A stretch of DNA of 64,000 nucleotides from Combretum micranthum (lineage: Eukaryota; Streptophyta; Magnoliopsida; Myrtales; Combretaceae), in NCBI GenBank assembly GCA_024138025.1, contig JAMXBD010000689.1, forward strand, positions 620,001-684,000. The letters run 5' to 3'. The position numbers were made by a program, and so were the translations under genes. The notes beneath the pieces were generated by a model, which did no database searches, was not told the origin of the DNA, and saw nothing but the letters and a program-made list of their open reading frames with translations. This document shows, in pieces, positions 1 through 10,053 of the stretch. Each line of letters starts with the position of its first letter. Within the stretch, counting starts at the first letter, position 1.

Positions 1-1028
1 AATTGATTAAATTCCTGTGATACAAACTCACCTCCTCTATCTGTACGCAACACCTTGATATAACTTCCAGTTTGCTTCTCCACAAGTATCTTGAACTTCT
101 TGAAGTTTTCAAATGTTTCTGACTTGGATTGCAGAAAGTAAACCCAGCTCATCCGACTATAGTCGTCGGTGAATAACAAAAAATATCTACTCCCACCAAG
201 TGATTGTGTTTTCATGGGACCAACCAAGTCAGCATGTACAAGCTCAAGACTACTAGATGCTCTTCTAGACTTCCCTACTGGAAATGGTTTCTTACATTGT
301 TTCCCATATACACACCCTTCACATACATCTAAAGATTCAATTCTAGGCAACCCAAAAACCATTTCCTTTTGACTCAATAATTTCAACCCTTTTACATTTA
401 AATGCCCATACCGTAAATGCCATAATCTAGACTCACTAGCTTCTTTTACAACAAGAGCATGATTTTCAACACCAGAAATTTCAAGTGGAAATAATTTATT
501 GGGTGTCATCTGAACATCAACTATTATTTGATCTGATTTTTTATCTCTAATCACACAAGAGACATCATCAAACACAATAGAATACCCAGTAGCCATGAGT
601 TGCCCAACACTCAACAAGTTTTGTGACAAACTAGGAATGTAATAAACATCATAGAGAAGCTTCACATTACCATAGTTGTTTTTTATTGCCACAGTACCTT
701 TGCCTTCCACTTGAATCTTCTTGCTGTCTCCAAGTGTTACTTTTTGTTTGAAAGTCTCATCAAGCTCCTTGAATAAAGATCTTACACCAGTCATATGATT
801 GGAGCACCCGCTATCCAAGAACCAAATACCGCTGCTGTTAATTTTGTCCTCTTGATAAGCCATAAAAAGCTTGAGCTCTTCCTCTTCTTGCTCTGCATAA
901 CTTGCTTGTTCTTGCCTTTTTCTTTTCCAGCAATCAGCTTTTATATGTCCAAACTGCTTGCAATAGTAGCATTGAACACCATTTTTGTTACTTCCCTGTT
1001 GTTGAGTTTGATTATGGTACTCATCACC
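1..1028 (-). pseudogene. copia gag C-terminus, protease, pre-integrase and integrase start (separated half)
   Basis: Minus-strand frame, open to the left edge. In order: a retroviral zinc knuckle CYYCKQFGHIKADC at 930-971 (RNA packaging), the aspartic protease active-site triad DSG at 807-815 inside FLDSGCSNHMTG, a GAG-pre-integrase segment with the HHCC zinc site (HLRYGHL, later CEGC), then the integrase core start with HADLVGP and FTDDYSR, carrying two acidic residues of the DDE triad. The remainder lies beyond base 1. The frame joins the gag N-terminal half at 3015-3758 if the nested element is removed with one target duplication: the flanking codons give GRGRGDEYH. No internal stop was seen in this half. 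Confidence 0.9.
1024..1028. repeat. target-site duplication TCACC, left copy
   Basis: TCACC lies immediately before the LTR at 1029 and is repeated exactly after the other LTR at 3010-3014. Five bases is the usual duplication length for LTR retrotransposons. Confidence 0.93.
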
Positions 1029-1585
1029 TGACGCAGCGGAACAAAAGGGGAACAATCGCAAGACGTTGATTCGCGCACGAATACCCGGCTTGTGATCTTC
1101 AAATACCTATTGATTCTGAGAATACCTAGATATTTGGCATCAAAAGTCGAAATCTACACAAGATTACGAATTTTGGGATAAAGAGAGAACACTCTCACAA
1201 AAGTCTTATTCAAAAATAACATATTCTGTCTCTTATGCCATAAGGCTTACATATATATAGGCAAGCTTGAAAGTTGCCATAATCGAAAAAGGACTAAAAC
1301 CTATTAAATAATATTAAATAGCATTTAAAAGGAAAAACTAAAACTGACATCCTATTAAAAGATATTAAATCCTATGAAACTGACATCCTATTAAAAGACA
1401 TTAAATCATATTAAAAATCCTACTAAATGATACTAAAAATTATTCTTTAGAAATATTAAATGATATTCTAAAGGCATTGACCACATTATTAATTATGAAT
1501 TTGAGAAACTCAAAAGACATGTAAAGTACGCCGCTCCAACACCGGCAGTGTAGGATTTTTCGTCTCTTCATCCTATACTGCATCA
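1029..1585 (-). repeat. 3' LTR of nested element
   Basis: Same sequence and length as 2453-3009, with two mismatches seen (1207 and near 1496). On the minus strand it has a TATA-like CTATATATATG near 1249-1260. Confidence 0.93.
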
Positions 1586-2417
1586 TCCTCTCCAGGCTGG
1601 ACAAAATTCGACCTCGAATTTTAATCATGTTATGCAGTAAGTCCTCAACTTGTCTCCTCAACTCTTCATGTTTTGTAGGGCTCATTTGATGACGAGGACA
1701 ATTTGGAAGGATTGCACTTAGTTCAAGATCGATTTGGTGTTGAATGTCTCTCAATGGGGGTAATCCATCTGGCAACTCTTCAAAATACACATCCTGAAAC
1801 TCCTTTACAACCATAGTTGCAAACTCAGGTATTGATACCTCCTTAATAACCTCATTGCCTACAATAGGCTGAAAAATTTCAACTTTTTCCAAAAATTCTT
1901 TCTCCTCATAATCATCATCAAAAATAGGTTTTCCATCTCCCTCAGCCTTAAATACATCATCATATTTTGTGAAAATCTCTTCTTCATCATTCTCAGTGTC
2001 AAAGATAGGTCCTCCATCACCTACAGCTTTAAACATAGATTCTTCATCCTCATAAGTGTCAAAAATAGGTTCTCCATCACAGTAGTCCCCACCAACAGAA
2101 GAGAAATCATCATCAAATTCCAGGATATTTGCGTTCATCCCTACTTCCTTACAAATACTATCTTCCTTAACAAAAGAGGAGTAATCATCTGATTCCTCAT
2201 AACCTACAACATGTATCAAATCAGAATTAGGCACTAGATCAGGATTAAGGTTTCTACCTTTATTCTGATTCACCAAAAGTGCCTCCATCCTTTCTGTGAC
2301 CTGATCCACCATAACACTCAACGAGCAATCGATTTTCTGCTCGATTTGTCGACCTAGGTCATCATGACCATAGATTTCATCCACACGTTGCTGGTTAACC
2401 TGTTTGCGAGGCGCCAT
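1440..2417 (-). CDS. gag-like / PR-RT linker chimeric ORF of nested element
   Basis: An intact frame of about 325 codons from the ATG at 2417 (MAPRKQVNQQ), about 35 bp inside the 5' LTR. The N-terminus resembles Ty3/gypsy gag starts. The middle is acidic with three degenerate repeats around PIFD (GEPIFDTYEDEE, GGPIFDTENDEE, GKPIFDDDYEE). The C-terminal part (KEFQDVYFEELPDGLPPLRD onward, through HQMSPTKHEELRRQ) matches the segment between protease and reverse transcriptase in Ty3/gypsy polyproteins. It lacks any catalytic domain and continues past the polypurine tract into the 3' LTR before its stop. Probably an internally deleted gag-pol derivative; whether the protein is made is unknown. Confidence 0.75.
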   Translation of the reverse strand: MAPRKQVNQQRVDEIYGHDDLGRQIEQKIDCSLSVMVDQVTERMEALLVNQNKGRNLNPDLVPNSDLIHVVGYEESDDYSSFVKEDSICKEVGMNANILEFDDDFSSVGGDYCDGEPIFDTYEDEESMFKAVGDGGPIFDTENDEEEIFTKYDDVFKAEGDGKPIFDDDYEEKEFLEKVEIFQPIVGNEVIKEVSIPEFATMVVKEFQDVYFEELPDGLPPLRDIQHQIDLELSAILPNCPRHQMSPTKHEELRRQVEDLLHNMIKIRGRILSSLERMMQYRMKRRKILHCRCWSGVLYMSFEFLKFIINNVVNAFRISFNISKE

Positions 2418-2438
2418 GATATTCCAAGAGCGAACGCG

Positions 2439-2450
2439 GCTCTGATACCA
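2439..2450 (-). other. primer-binding site, nested element
   Basis: On the minus strand this reads TGGTATCAGAGC, the complement of the plant initiator Met-tRNA 3' end, two bases inside the LTR at 2453. Confidence 0.92.
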
Positions 2451-2452
2451 AC

Positions 2453-3009
2453 TGACGCAGCGGAACAAAAGGGGAACAATCGCAAGACGTTGATTCGCGC
2501 ACGAATACCCGGCTTGTGATCTTCAAATACCTATTGATTCTGAGAATACCTAGATATTTGGCATCAAAAGTCGAAATCTACACAAGATTACGAATTTTGG
2601 GATAAAGAGAGAACACTCTCACAAAAGTCTCATTCAAAAATAACATATTCTGTCTCTTATGCCATAAGGCTTACATATATATAGGCAAGCTTGAAAGTTG
2701 CCATAATCGAAAAAGGACTAAAACCTATTAAATAATATTAAATAGCATTTAAAAGGAAAAACTAAAACTGACATCCTATTAAAAGATATTAAATCCTATG
2801 AAACTGACATCCTATTAAAAGACATTAAATCATATTAAAAATCCTACTAAATGATACTAAAAATTATTCTTTAGAAATATTAAATGATATTCTAAAGGCA
2901 TTGACCACATTATTAATTACGAATTTGAGAAACTCAAAAGACATGTAAAGTACGCCGCTCCAACACCGGCAGTGTAGGATTTTTCGTCTCTTCATCCTAT
3001 ACTGCATCA
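2453..3009 (-). repeat. 5' LTR of nested element
   Basis: Transcription would run from here towards lower coordinates. The end on the 3009 side is followed by the second TCACC. Confidence 0.93.
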
Positions 3010-3014
3010 TCACC
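3010..3014. repeat. target-site duplication TCACC, right copy
   Basis: Exact repeat of 1024-1028; it lies within the arginine-glycine rich tract of copia gag. Confidence 0.93.
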
Positions 3015-3758
3015 TCGACCTCGTCCTCTGCCACGACCACCTCTTCCCCGGAATCCACCTCTGCCATGTCCTCTACTGCTTGCTCCTCCTTGCTCATTTT
3101 TCTGGCGTGAAGGCTCCCCCTTCACATGAAAAGCCTTTTCTTCAGTCTTCTCTTCGGACCTATTCAGTCTTGCCTCATGGGATTGCAGAGATCCCATTAA
3201 CTCATCAAATGAGAATGTTTCCAAGTCCTTAGACTCTTCAATGGCAGCAACTACATGATCAAACTTAGGAGTGAGACTCCTTAAAACTTTTGCAACTATA
3301 GTTTGATCACTAATTTTTTCTCCATAGGACCGCATCTGATTGACAATTGTAGCAACTCTAGATAGAAAATCCTGCACTGATTCTCCACTTTTCATATGCA
3401 AGGTTTCAAAATCTCGACGAAGAGATTGAAGTTTCACCATGATTACCTTCGAGGAGCCTTGGAATGTTGTTTGCAAAATTGTCCAAGCTTCTTTGGCAGT
3501 AGTTGCTGCTGCAATTTTGGAGAAAATGGTCTCATGAATAGCTTGCTGGATAAAAAATAATGCCTTCGAATCCTTCTTCCTATTTTCTCTCAATCTCGTA
3601 TCATCATCTTGTTCTGCATATCCATTCTCAACTAAGTCCCAAAGTTCCTGAGACTTGAACAAAGTCTTCATTTTGATGCTCCAAAATTCATAGCATTCTC
3701 CCTTGAAGATTGGAATTGACGGTTGAGACACATTCACGACATTGCCGTTAGTCGCCAT
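3015..3758 (-). pseudogene. copia gag N-terminal half (interrupted)
   Basis: Minus-strand frame starting MATNGNVVNV at 3758. It holds the copia-type capsid domain (UBN2/DUF4219 family; motifs FKGECYEFWSIKMKTLF, LWDLVENGY and AKEAWTILQTTFQGS) and ends in an RG-rich tract before the zinc knuckle. A TTG start 15 bases upstream is possible, but ATG fits relatives better. The only lesion is the insertion after GRGRG, which adds a short foreign tail and a stop. Confidence 0.9.
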
Positions 3759-3788
3759 GAGTTGCACGCCCAATTACAAACGAACCTT

Positions 3789-3800
3789 GCTCTGATACCA
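3789..3800 (-). other. primer-binding site of copia element
   Basis: On the minus strand TGGTATCAGAGC, complementary to initiator Met-tRNA, four bases from the LTR end at 3805. Confidence 0.92.
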
Positions 3801-3804
3801 CAAA

Positions 3805-4128
3805 TGTTGGGGAAGATCAAGCCAAGAACATAAAAAATCTGCAGCAAGACAAAAATGCAGCAAACCCAGAAAAAATTGCAGCTGTAGAAAACAGAGGAAA
3901 AATGCAGAGAATTCAATGTGTTTTTCACGCCTTTATTCCAGAACTAAAAGTGCCTATAAATAGGCTTACAACCAACGGGAAAAAACTAGAAAATCTCAAC
4001 TGATGCAGATTTTGCTGCACGATTTATAATTTATTAACAGAAAACAGAAAAATAAGGAACAGAAAAATAACAATAATTTTTTTTGACCAAGTCAAAAAAA
4101 CATGTGAATTTCAAATCAACTTTCAACA
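3805..4128 (-). repeat. copia 5' LTR
   Basis: Bounded by TGTTGGGGAAG at 3805 and CTTTCAACA at 4128 (TG...CA on either strand). The inner border is fixed by the primer-binding site. The outer border is fixed because homology to the unit-2 LTR resumes at the next base. A TATA-like TATTTATA lies on the minus strand near 3954-3961. Alternative outer ends at 4072 and 4102 also end in CA but do not fit the homology break. Confidence 0.8.
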
Positions 4129-4210
4129 GTAAACCGGGTAAGTTACTCTCTCTTCACCCTGCTGTCAATTACTTTATATGCGTATTATCAAAGGATCAAG
4201 GAAGCAATTT

Positions 4211-6452
4211 GAACTTCTGCTTATCAAACTATTATCTCATTTGTTATCCTTTATACTTGTACATTTTGATTAATGGATATTTGCCTCAAAATCCTTCTAA
4301 AGACGATGGAGGTAGTCTACTTTTTCAATTGAGTATCTCGTTTAACAACTACAAACTTAGGTATGAAATTGAAAAGCACTCAAAGTTCAGGTATTAATAT
4401 TGAAATTGTCCTTTTCTATTTTAGGAAATTCGTGATTTGTCACTTGACATGACGGTGAAAAAAATAAGCTGGCTCAGGCGTTGAAGTTGCCCTGGTGCCA
4501 TTGTTCATATTTTGAACTAATTGTTGACTTCTGAGGGAGTTTGAGGGAAACGATTTTGTGGTGGAAGAAGTTCGTTCCTAGACATGTGCCTATATTATGG
4601 TTAGCTTGGGTTAATAAATTCCAGACCATTGATTGTCATGCAGATTGGTTTCCTCGTAGGGGAACGACGATGAAGTTCACCGGGAGAGTTGCTGTTTGAT
4701 GTGAAACTGAATTTCATTTTTGATGGACAAGGTTTGAAGTGTTTGTCATGTTTGAGAAGAATTTCAGCTCTATGGCTAGGCCTCATAATTGCTGGAGCTT
4801 TCTTTGTAACTTTTGAACGGTGATGTGGTTGTTGTTCTTCTGGGCTTACACTTGATGAAAATCACATCTGTGGTGAAAGGATGAGAAAGTACAAAATGTG
4901 CTGGGCCATTTTCCAGAAGTTTTCGAAAGTGGACTTACACTTGGGGAATCTGGGTAAGTTACTCTTGATGGAAGTATTGCAAAACTGAATTATCCTTAAA
5001 CCATTTAAACTTAATTAATTTATGTATATATATGTATATATATATTGCTTGTTTAGTGAATGAATTTGATTGCAATAATTTTGGTTGATAATATTCCATG
5101 TGTTACTATGATAAGCGTTAGAGTAAAATTCAATGTTTGCAATAATATCATTATTTTCAAATAGTAAAATAAGCCCGGTCTTTTATGCCAATAAAACTCA
5201 ATTCCCAAACATTTGAAAACAAGCCATAATCCAAAGCCTTTTTCTTATGTCCTTATCATGCACACATACACACTAGATAATTTCACCTAGACAAAAAGTC
5301 AAAAAGGTAGATTTAGAGGATAATTATTATGTTAAAATTTTACAAAAAAAAAAAAAAAAGAAAGAAAAAAAATCAATCCAAAACATAGACCCTAAAATCG
5401 ACCTATTTTGGAGAAGAAGAAGGAGACAAGTTTTTAACAATTTCGATCCATTTTTCTTTCAAAACTCATTAAAATCACCTTCAAGCTTTCATCTACAAGT
5501 TAAGATCATTTAAGATAAAGCTTTGCTTACTTTTCTAATCATCTACTCACTTGTTTCTTTCATGAATATAAAATTCTGTTCAAATAAGTTCTCAATGAGT
5601 TATAGGCAGTTTAGATGAAATAAGTTGATCCTTGAACTTAGATGAACCCTTAGAACTTATAACAGTAGAATAATGAAGTTTATTTTTGTTGTTTTGATGG
5701 ATAAGTGGATTGATATGGTTTACATGTTGCATTGGTATTGGGGAAAAAAAATAAAGTTGTTGAATAATAGATTTGTTGGGTTACTTGTATATGAATGTGT
5801 AATGAGTATATATGAATCCGTTTGGGCTTAATAGTAAGAATATAGCTTGAATTTGATGGGTTTTGCTTAAAGGAGGTCATGTTTCTTTGGTTATAAGAAG
5901 TGAAATTTTGAACAAAAGTGAGTAGGATTGTCACCCTGAGCATCACGAGAGTGATGGTGCTGGTGAAAGAGTTTCAGCAAAATTTTAGAAGCGATCGCAA
6001 GCTCGATTTTTAACCATGATCTCATCACAGTCTCGATTACAACCGTGATGTAGGGCGTGATCCTCTTAGGTGATCTTTTTCACCTTGATCACAGGCGTGA
6101 TCAAGGGTATGATTGGGATCATGGCGCTAATCACGACCGTGATTTGTTCCCCTACTATGTTTAAGGAAAAAAAAAACAAATAAAAGCATGTGTATTATGT
6201 ATATATATATACGTATGCGTGTATGTATAAAAACTAAGTTATGTATTGATATGAGACATTATCTAAGATTCATAATTAATGAAGGACATAGCATTTAATT
6301 ATGGTTTGATGATATCTTACATGGAGTGATTTCTTTTTAACAGATATCTCTACTCAATTATGGTATGCAGTGACTTGACTGTTGAATGTTAAGATAGGCA
6401 TCTTTAAATAGACTATTGAAGCAATTTGAAGCTGTTAATATCGCACTCAATC
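4211..6452 (+). repeat. tandem copy 1 of a 2.2 kb LTR segment
   Basis: Starts GAACTTCTGCTTATCAAAC and runs to the same motif at 6453, an offset of 2242 bp. By eye this copy is closer to the unit-2 LTR (31307 onward) than to its own neighbour. Confidence 0.85.
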
Positions 6453-8640
6453 GAACTTCTGCTTATCAAACTATTATCCCATTTGTTATCCTTTATGCTT
6501 GTACACTTTGATTAATGGATATTTGCCTCAAAATCCTTCTAAAGATGATGGAGGTAGTCTACCTTTTCAATTGAATATGTCATTTAACAACTACAAACTT
6601 AGGTGTGAAATTAAAAAGCACTCAAAGTTCAGGTATTAATATTGAAATTGTCCTTTTCTATTTTAGGAAATTTGTGATTTGTCACTTGACATGACAATAA
6701 AAAAATAAGCAGATTCAGGCATTGAAGTTGCCCTGGTGCCATTGTTCATATTGTGTCTTGATATATTTTTAGATGCTTTGATGCATTACTCCCTTTTAAT
6801 AGGATAAGTGTTTCTGCTTCTCTAACTTGGAGAGGAATTTAGAATACATTCCATGGTTTGAACTAACTACTAACTTCTGAGGGAGTTTGTGGGAAACCGT
6901 TTTGTGGTGGAAGAAGTTTGTTCCTAGACATATGCCTATATTATGGTTAGCTTGGGTTAATAAATTGCAGACCATTGATTGTCATGGAGGCCAGACACTC
7001 TTCATTTACCAAAAAATTGAACTTAGTATTTAAGGGAAGAAAAGTGAAATTGATATACAGATTGGTTTACTCTTAAGGGAATAACGATGAAGTTCACCGG
7101 GAGGGTTGCTGTTTGATGTGAAACTGAATTTCATCTTTAATGGACAAGGTTTGTAGTGTTTGCCATGTTTGAGAAGAATTTCAGCTTTGTCGCTAGGCCT
7201 CATAATTGCTGGAGCTTTCTTTGTAACTTTTCAACAGTGATGTGATTGTTGTCATCTCGTTTGCATTTGTTCTTCTGGCTTTACACTTGTAAGATATGAT
7301 GAAAATTACATTCGTGGTGAAAGGATGAGAAAGTACAATATGTGTTGGGCCATTTTCCAAAAGTTTTTGAAGGTGGACTTACACTTGGGAATCCAGGTAA
7401 GTTACTCTTGATGGAAGTATTGCAAAATTGAAATATCCTTAATCCATTTAATCTTAATTAATTTGTATATATATGTGTTTTGCTTGTTTAGTGAATGAAT
7501 TTTGATTGCAATAATTTTGGTTGATGATATTCCATGTGTTAATATGATAAGTGTTATAGTTAAATTCAATATTTGCAATAATGTCATTATTTTCAAATAG
7601 TAAAACAAGCCCAGTCTCTTATGATAATGAAACTTAAACCCCAAACATTTTAAAACAAGCCCATAATCCAAAGCCTTATTCTTATGCCTTATCATGCACA
7701 TGCACACACCAGATAATTTCACTGAGCCAAAAAGTCAAAGACGTAGATTTAGAGGATAATTATCATATTAAAATTTTACAAAAAAAAAAAGGAAAAATAT
7801 CAATCCAAAACATAGACCCTAAAATCGACCTATTTTGGAGAAAAAAAAGAAGGAGAAGTTTTCAACAATTTTGATCTATTTTTCTTTACAAACTCATTAA
7901 AATCACTTTCAAGCTTTCATCTACAAGCTAAGGTTATTTAAGGTAAAGCTTTACTTGCTTTTGTAATCATCTACTCACTTGTTTCTTTCATGAATATAAA
8001 ATTCTGTATAAATAAGTTCTTAGTGAATTATAGGTGGTTTAAATGAAATAAGTTGATCTTTGAACTTGGATGAACCTTTTGAACTTATAGCAGTAGAATA
8101 ATGAAGTTTGTTTTAGCAGTTTTGATAGATAAGTGGATTGATATAGTTTACATGATGCATTAGTATTGGGAAAAAAATATGAAGTTGTTGAAGTTGTGAA
8201 TGATAGAATTGTTGGGTTACTTGTATGTGAATGTGTAATGAGTATATATGAATCCTTTAAGGCATAATAGTAAGTGTATAGCTTGAATTTGATGTGTTTT
8301 GCTTTAAGGAAATTATGTTTCTTAAGTCAGAAGAAGTTTAATTTTGAACAAAAGTGAGTAGGATTGTCAACCCGAGCATCACAGGCGTGATGATGCTGGT
8401 GAAAGTGTTTCAGCAAAATTTTAGAAGCGATCGAGGGCTCGATTTTTTACCACTATCTCATTGCAGTCTTGATTATAGCCGTGACGTAGGGCGTGATCCT
8501 CTCAGGTGATCTTTTTCACCTTGATCACAAGCGTGATCAACAGTGTGATTGGGATCACAGCCCTAATCACAGCTGTGATTTGTTTCCCTACTCTGTTTAA
8601 AAAAAAAAAAACAAATAAAAGAATGTATTATATGTATGTC

Positions 8641-8674
<34 letters not shown>

Positions 8675-8930
8675 TGTGTGTGTATGTCTAAAAACTGAGT
8701 TATGTATTGATATGAGACATTATCTAAGTTTGATAATTAATGAAGGACCTAACATTTAATTATGGTTTGATGATATCATACATGGAGTGATTTCTTTTTA
8801 ACAGATACTCCTACTTAATTATGTTTGTCCACAGATCCTTTGCGGGATATATTAGTTTATATCGGTATGTATTGACTTGATTGTTGAATGTTAGGATAGG
8901 CATCTTTAAATTGACTATAAACAAAAATGA
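6453..8930 (+). repeat. tandem copy 2 of the LTR segment
   Basis: More diverged, but it keeps the roughly 85 bp that copy 1 lost. It continues without a break into the LTR part shared with unit 2 (8930-9988 against 33625-34694). Confidence 0.85.
8643..8685. repeat. palindromic (AC)n(GT)n microsatellite
   Basis: A run of AC dinucleotides is followed directly by a run of GT, giving a near-perfect inverted repeat able to fold on itself. The equivalent sites at about 6200 and 33370 hold short AT-rich alternating purine-pyrimidine tracts instead, so the AC/GT expansion is local. Confidence 0.85.
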
Positions 8931-10053
8931 CCTAAAAATATCTGAATTGTTTGTGCGTGTGCCGTTTAATCTAGTTTGAGAAGCAACAAGCTTGTTTGGC
9001 GAGGTCGGCATGATAGTTAGACGCTTAGGCTACCTCCTTGTCATGATGCAATGACAATCTACAAGTGGCTCAGTGGGTAGTCGATAGGAGTAACGGTATT
9101 GGTATAACATTTACTTATTCTTAAAGGAAAGTAATATGATTTAGTTTACGTTTATGAGACCTGTTGAACTAAGTGATATTATGGATTAACTTAAGTAAAG
9201 ATGAAAACAGCTGTGAACTCTAGATAAAACTATTATCTTTGTAAATATTCCTATAAGTAATATGATTATTTGTACTACTTATATCAACCCCTTAAGCAGT
9301 TGTTGTTGCTTAGGATCCTCAGTTTTCAATTGGCTTGTTATCGGAGTTTAAATACTTTAATATTGATTGTTACATCTAATTATTGAAATATAATCTAATG
9401 GTCGTTGCGTTGCATTGCATTAGTCTAAGAATATATGTCACTTTGTATTTATTTGTGTTACTGCGTATTGGGTCTCCGGCTTACATTTTCTATTATAGGT
9501 GTTGATGAAGATAATTATTATGATCAAACGGGTTACGACACCAACTTTGAGGAATTCCTTGGCGAGTGGGACTACTGGGGACCATGACCTTGATGGTGTT
9601 TGTTTTGTAATAGATTAAGAAAATGTTTTTCCAAAATGATGTAATTTTCTTTTAGTTAAAGACTTTATCAAGACTTTTTGTAACTTCATGTCATTTTTGT
9701 TGAAGGCTTACTCATAAGCTTTTGGTTTGTAATATTATGCATTAGGTGTATTTTTATATTTTGAGACAACCAAATTTTTATAATATTTTGAAGTACCAAC
9801 TTGAGTGGTACTATTGGAGTAATAGTGTATGTAGTTCTACTCTTAATGAGTAATTTTTGTAAATGTGTTTGAGGTACATTTAAGCAATCAATCGACATAA
9901 ATGTTATCTTAAACTGAAGCCTTCCGTAATGCTTCAGTATTGTACATGACTGGGCTGTGCATGCCTAGATTTAGGTTCGGGGGTGACAAAAATAGTCATT
10001 TGATGAGGTCCTATGACTAGAACTTATTGCATGGAGCTTCCATCTGTTTAGCA

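Larger units (their letters stand above)
1029..3009 (-). mobile_element. young non-autonomous LTR retrotransposon nested in copia gag
   Basis: A complete 1981 bp element: two 557 bp direct LTRs starting TGACGC and ending GCATCA, a primer-binding site next to the 5' LTR, a purine-rich tract beside the 3' LTR, and a perfect TCACC duplication. I count only two substitutions between the LTRs, so insertion was recent. The 867 bp interior has no protease, reverse transcriptase or integrase domain, only one long reading frame with Ty3/gypsy-like ends, so movement would need enzymes supplied by a relative. Confidence 0.93.
1..4128 (-). mobile_element. Ty1/copia retrotransposon, partial, runs off left edge
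   Basis: The element reads right to left: 5' LTR (3805-4128), primer-binding site (3789-3800), gag, zinc knuckle, protease, GAG-pre-integrase and the start of integrase, then the window edge. Domain order and the TGTTGA...CCCAACA LTR ends fit Ty1/copia of the tobacco TNT 1-94 type. A younger element (1029-3009) is nested in gag. Apart from it I saw no stop codon in the coding part, so the copia element was probably young when interrupted. It sits inside the first 30 bp of the unit-1 long LTR: homology to the unit-2 LTR resumes directly after 4128. Reverse transcriptase, RNase H and the other LTR lie outside the window. Confidence 0.9.
4129..9988 (+). mobile_element. long LTR (family 1), unit 1, with internal tandem duplication
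   Basis: Homologous along its length to the single 3.5 kb LTR at 31199-34694 and ending GGGGGTGACA at 9988 like that copy (GGGCGTGACA). The first roughly 30 bp are missing because copia inserted there. A 2.2 kb segment is present twice (near 4211-6452 and 6453-8694). The first copy lost about 85 bp after 4630. Its right end lies in what looks like an intron of the CW pseudogene, so it was probably left as a solo LTR. No reverse transcriptase or gag was seen. Confidence 0.75.

Noticed and set aside
169..1031. Plus-strand ORFs of 67 and 78 codons
   Set aside because: They overlap the clear copia frame on the other strand, which carries protease and integrase motifs.
3734..3928. Minus-strand 64-codon ORF
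   Set aside because: Spans the copia LTR and primer-binding site, so it is unlikely to be a gene.
8506..8691. 61-codon ORF ending in a run of Thr-His residues
   Set aside because: Generated by the AC microsatellite; not conserved in the other copies of the repeat.
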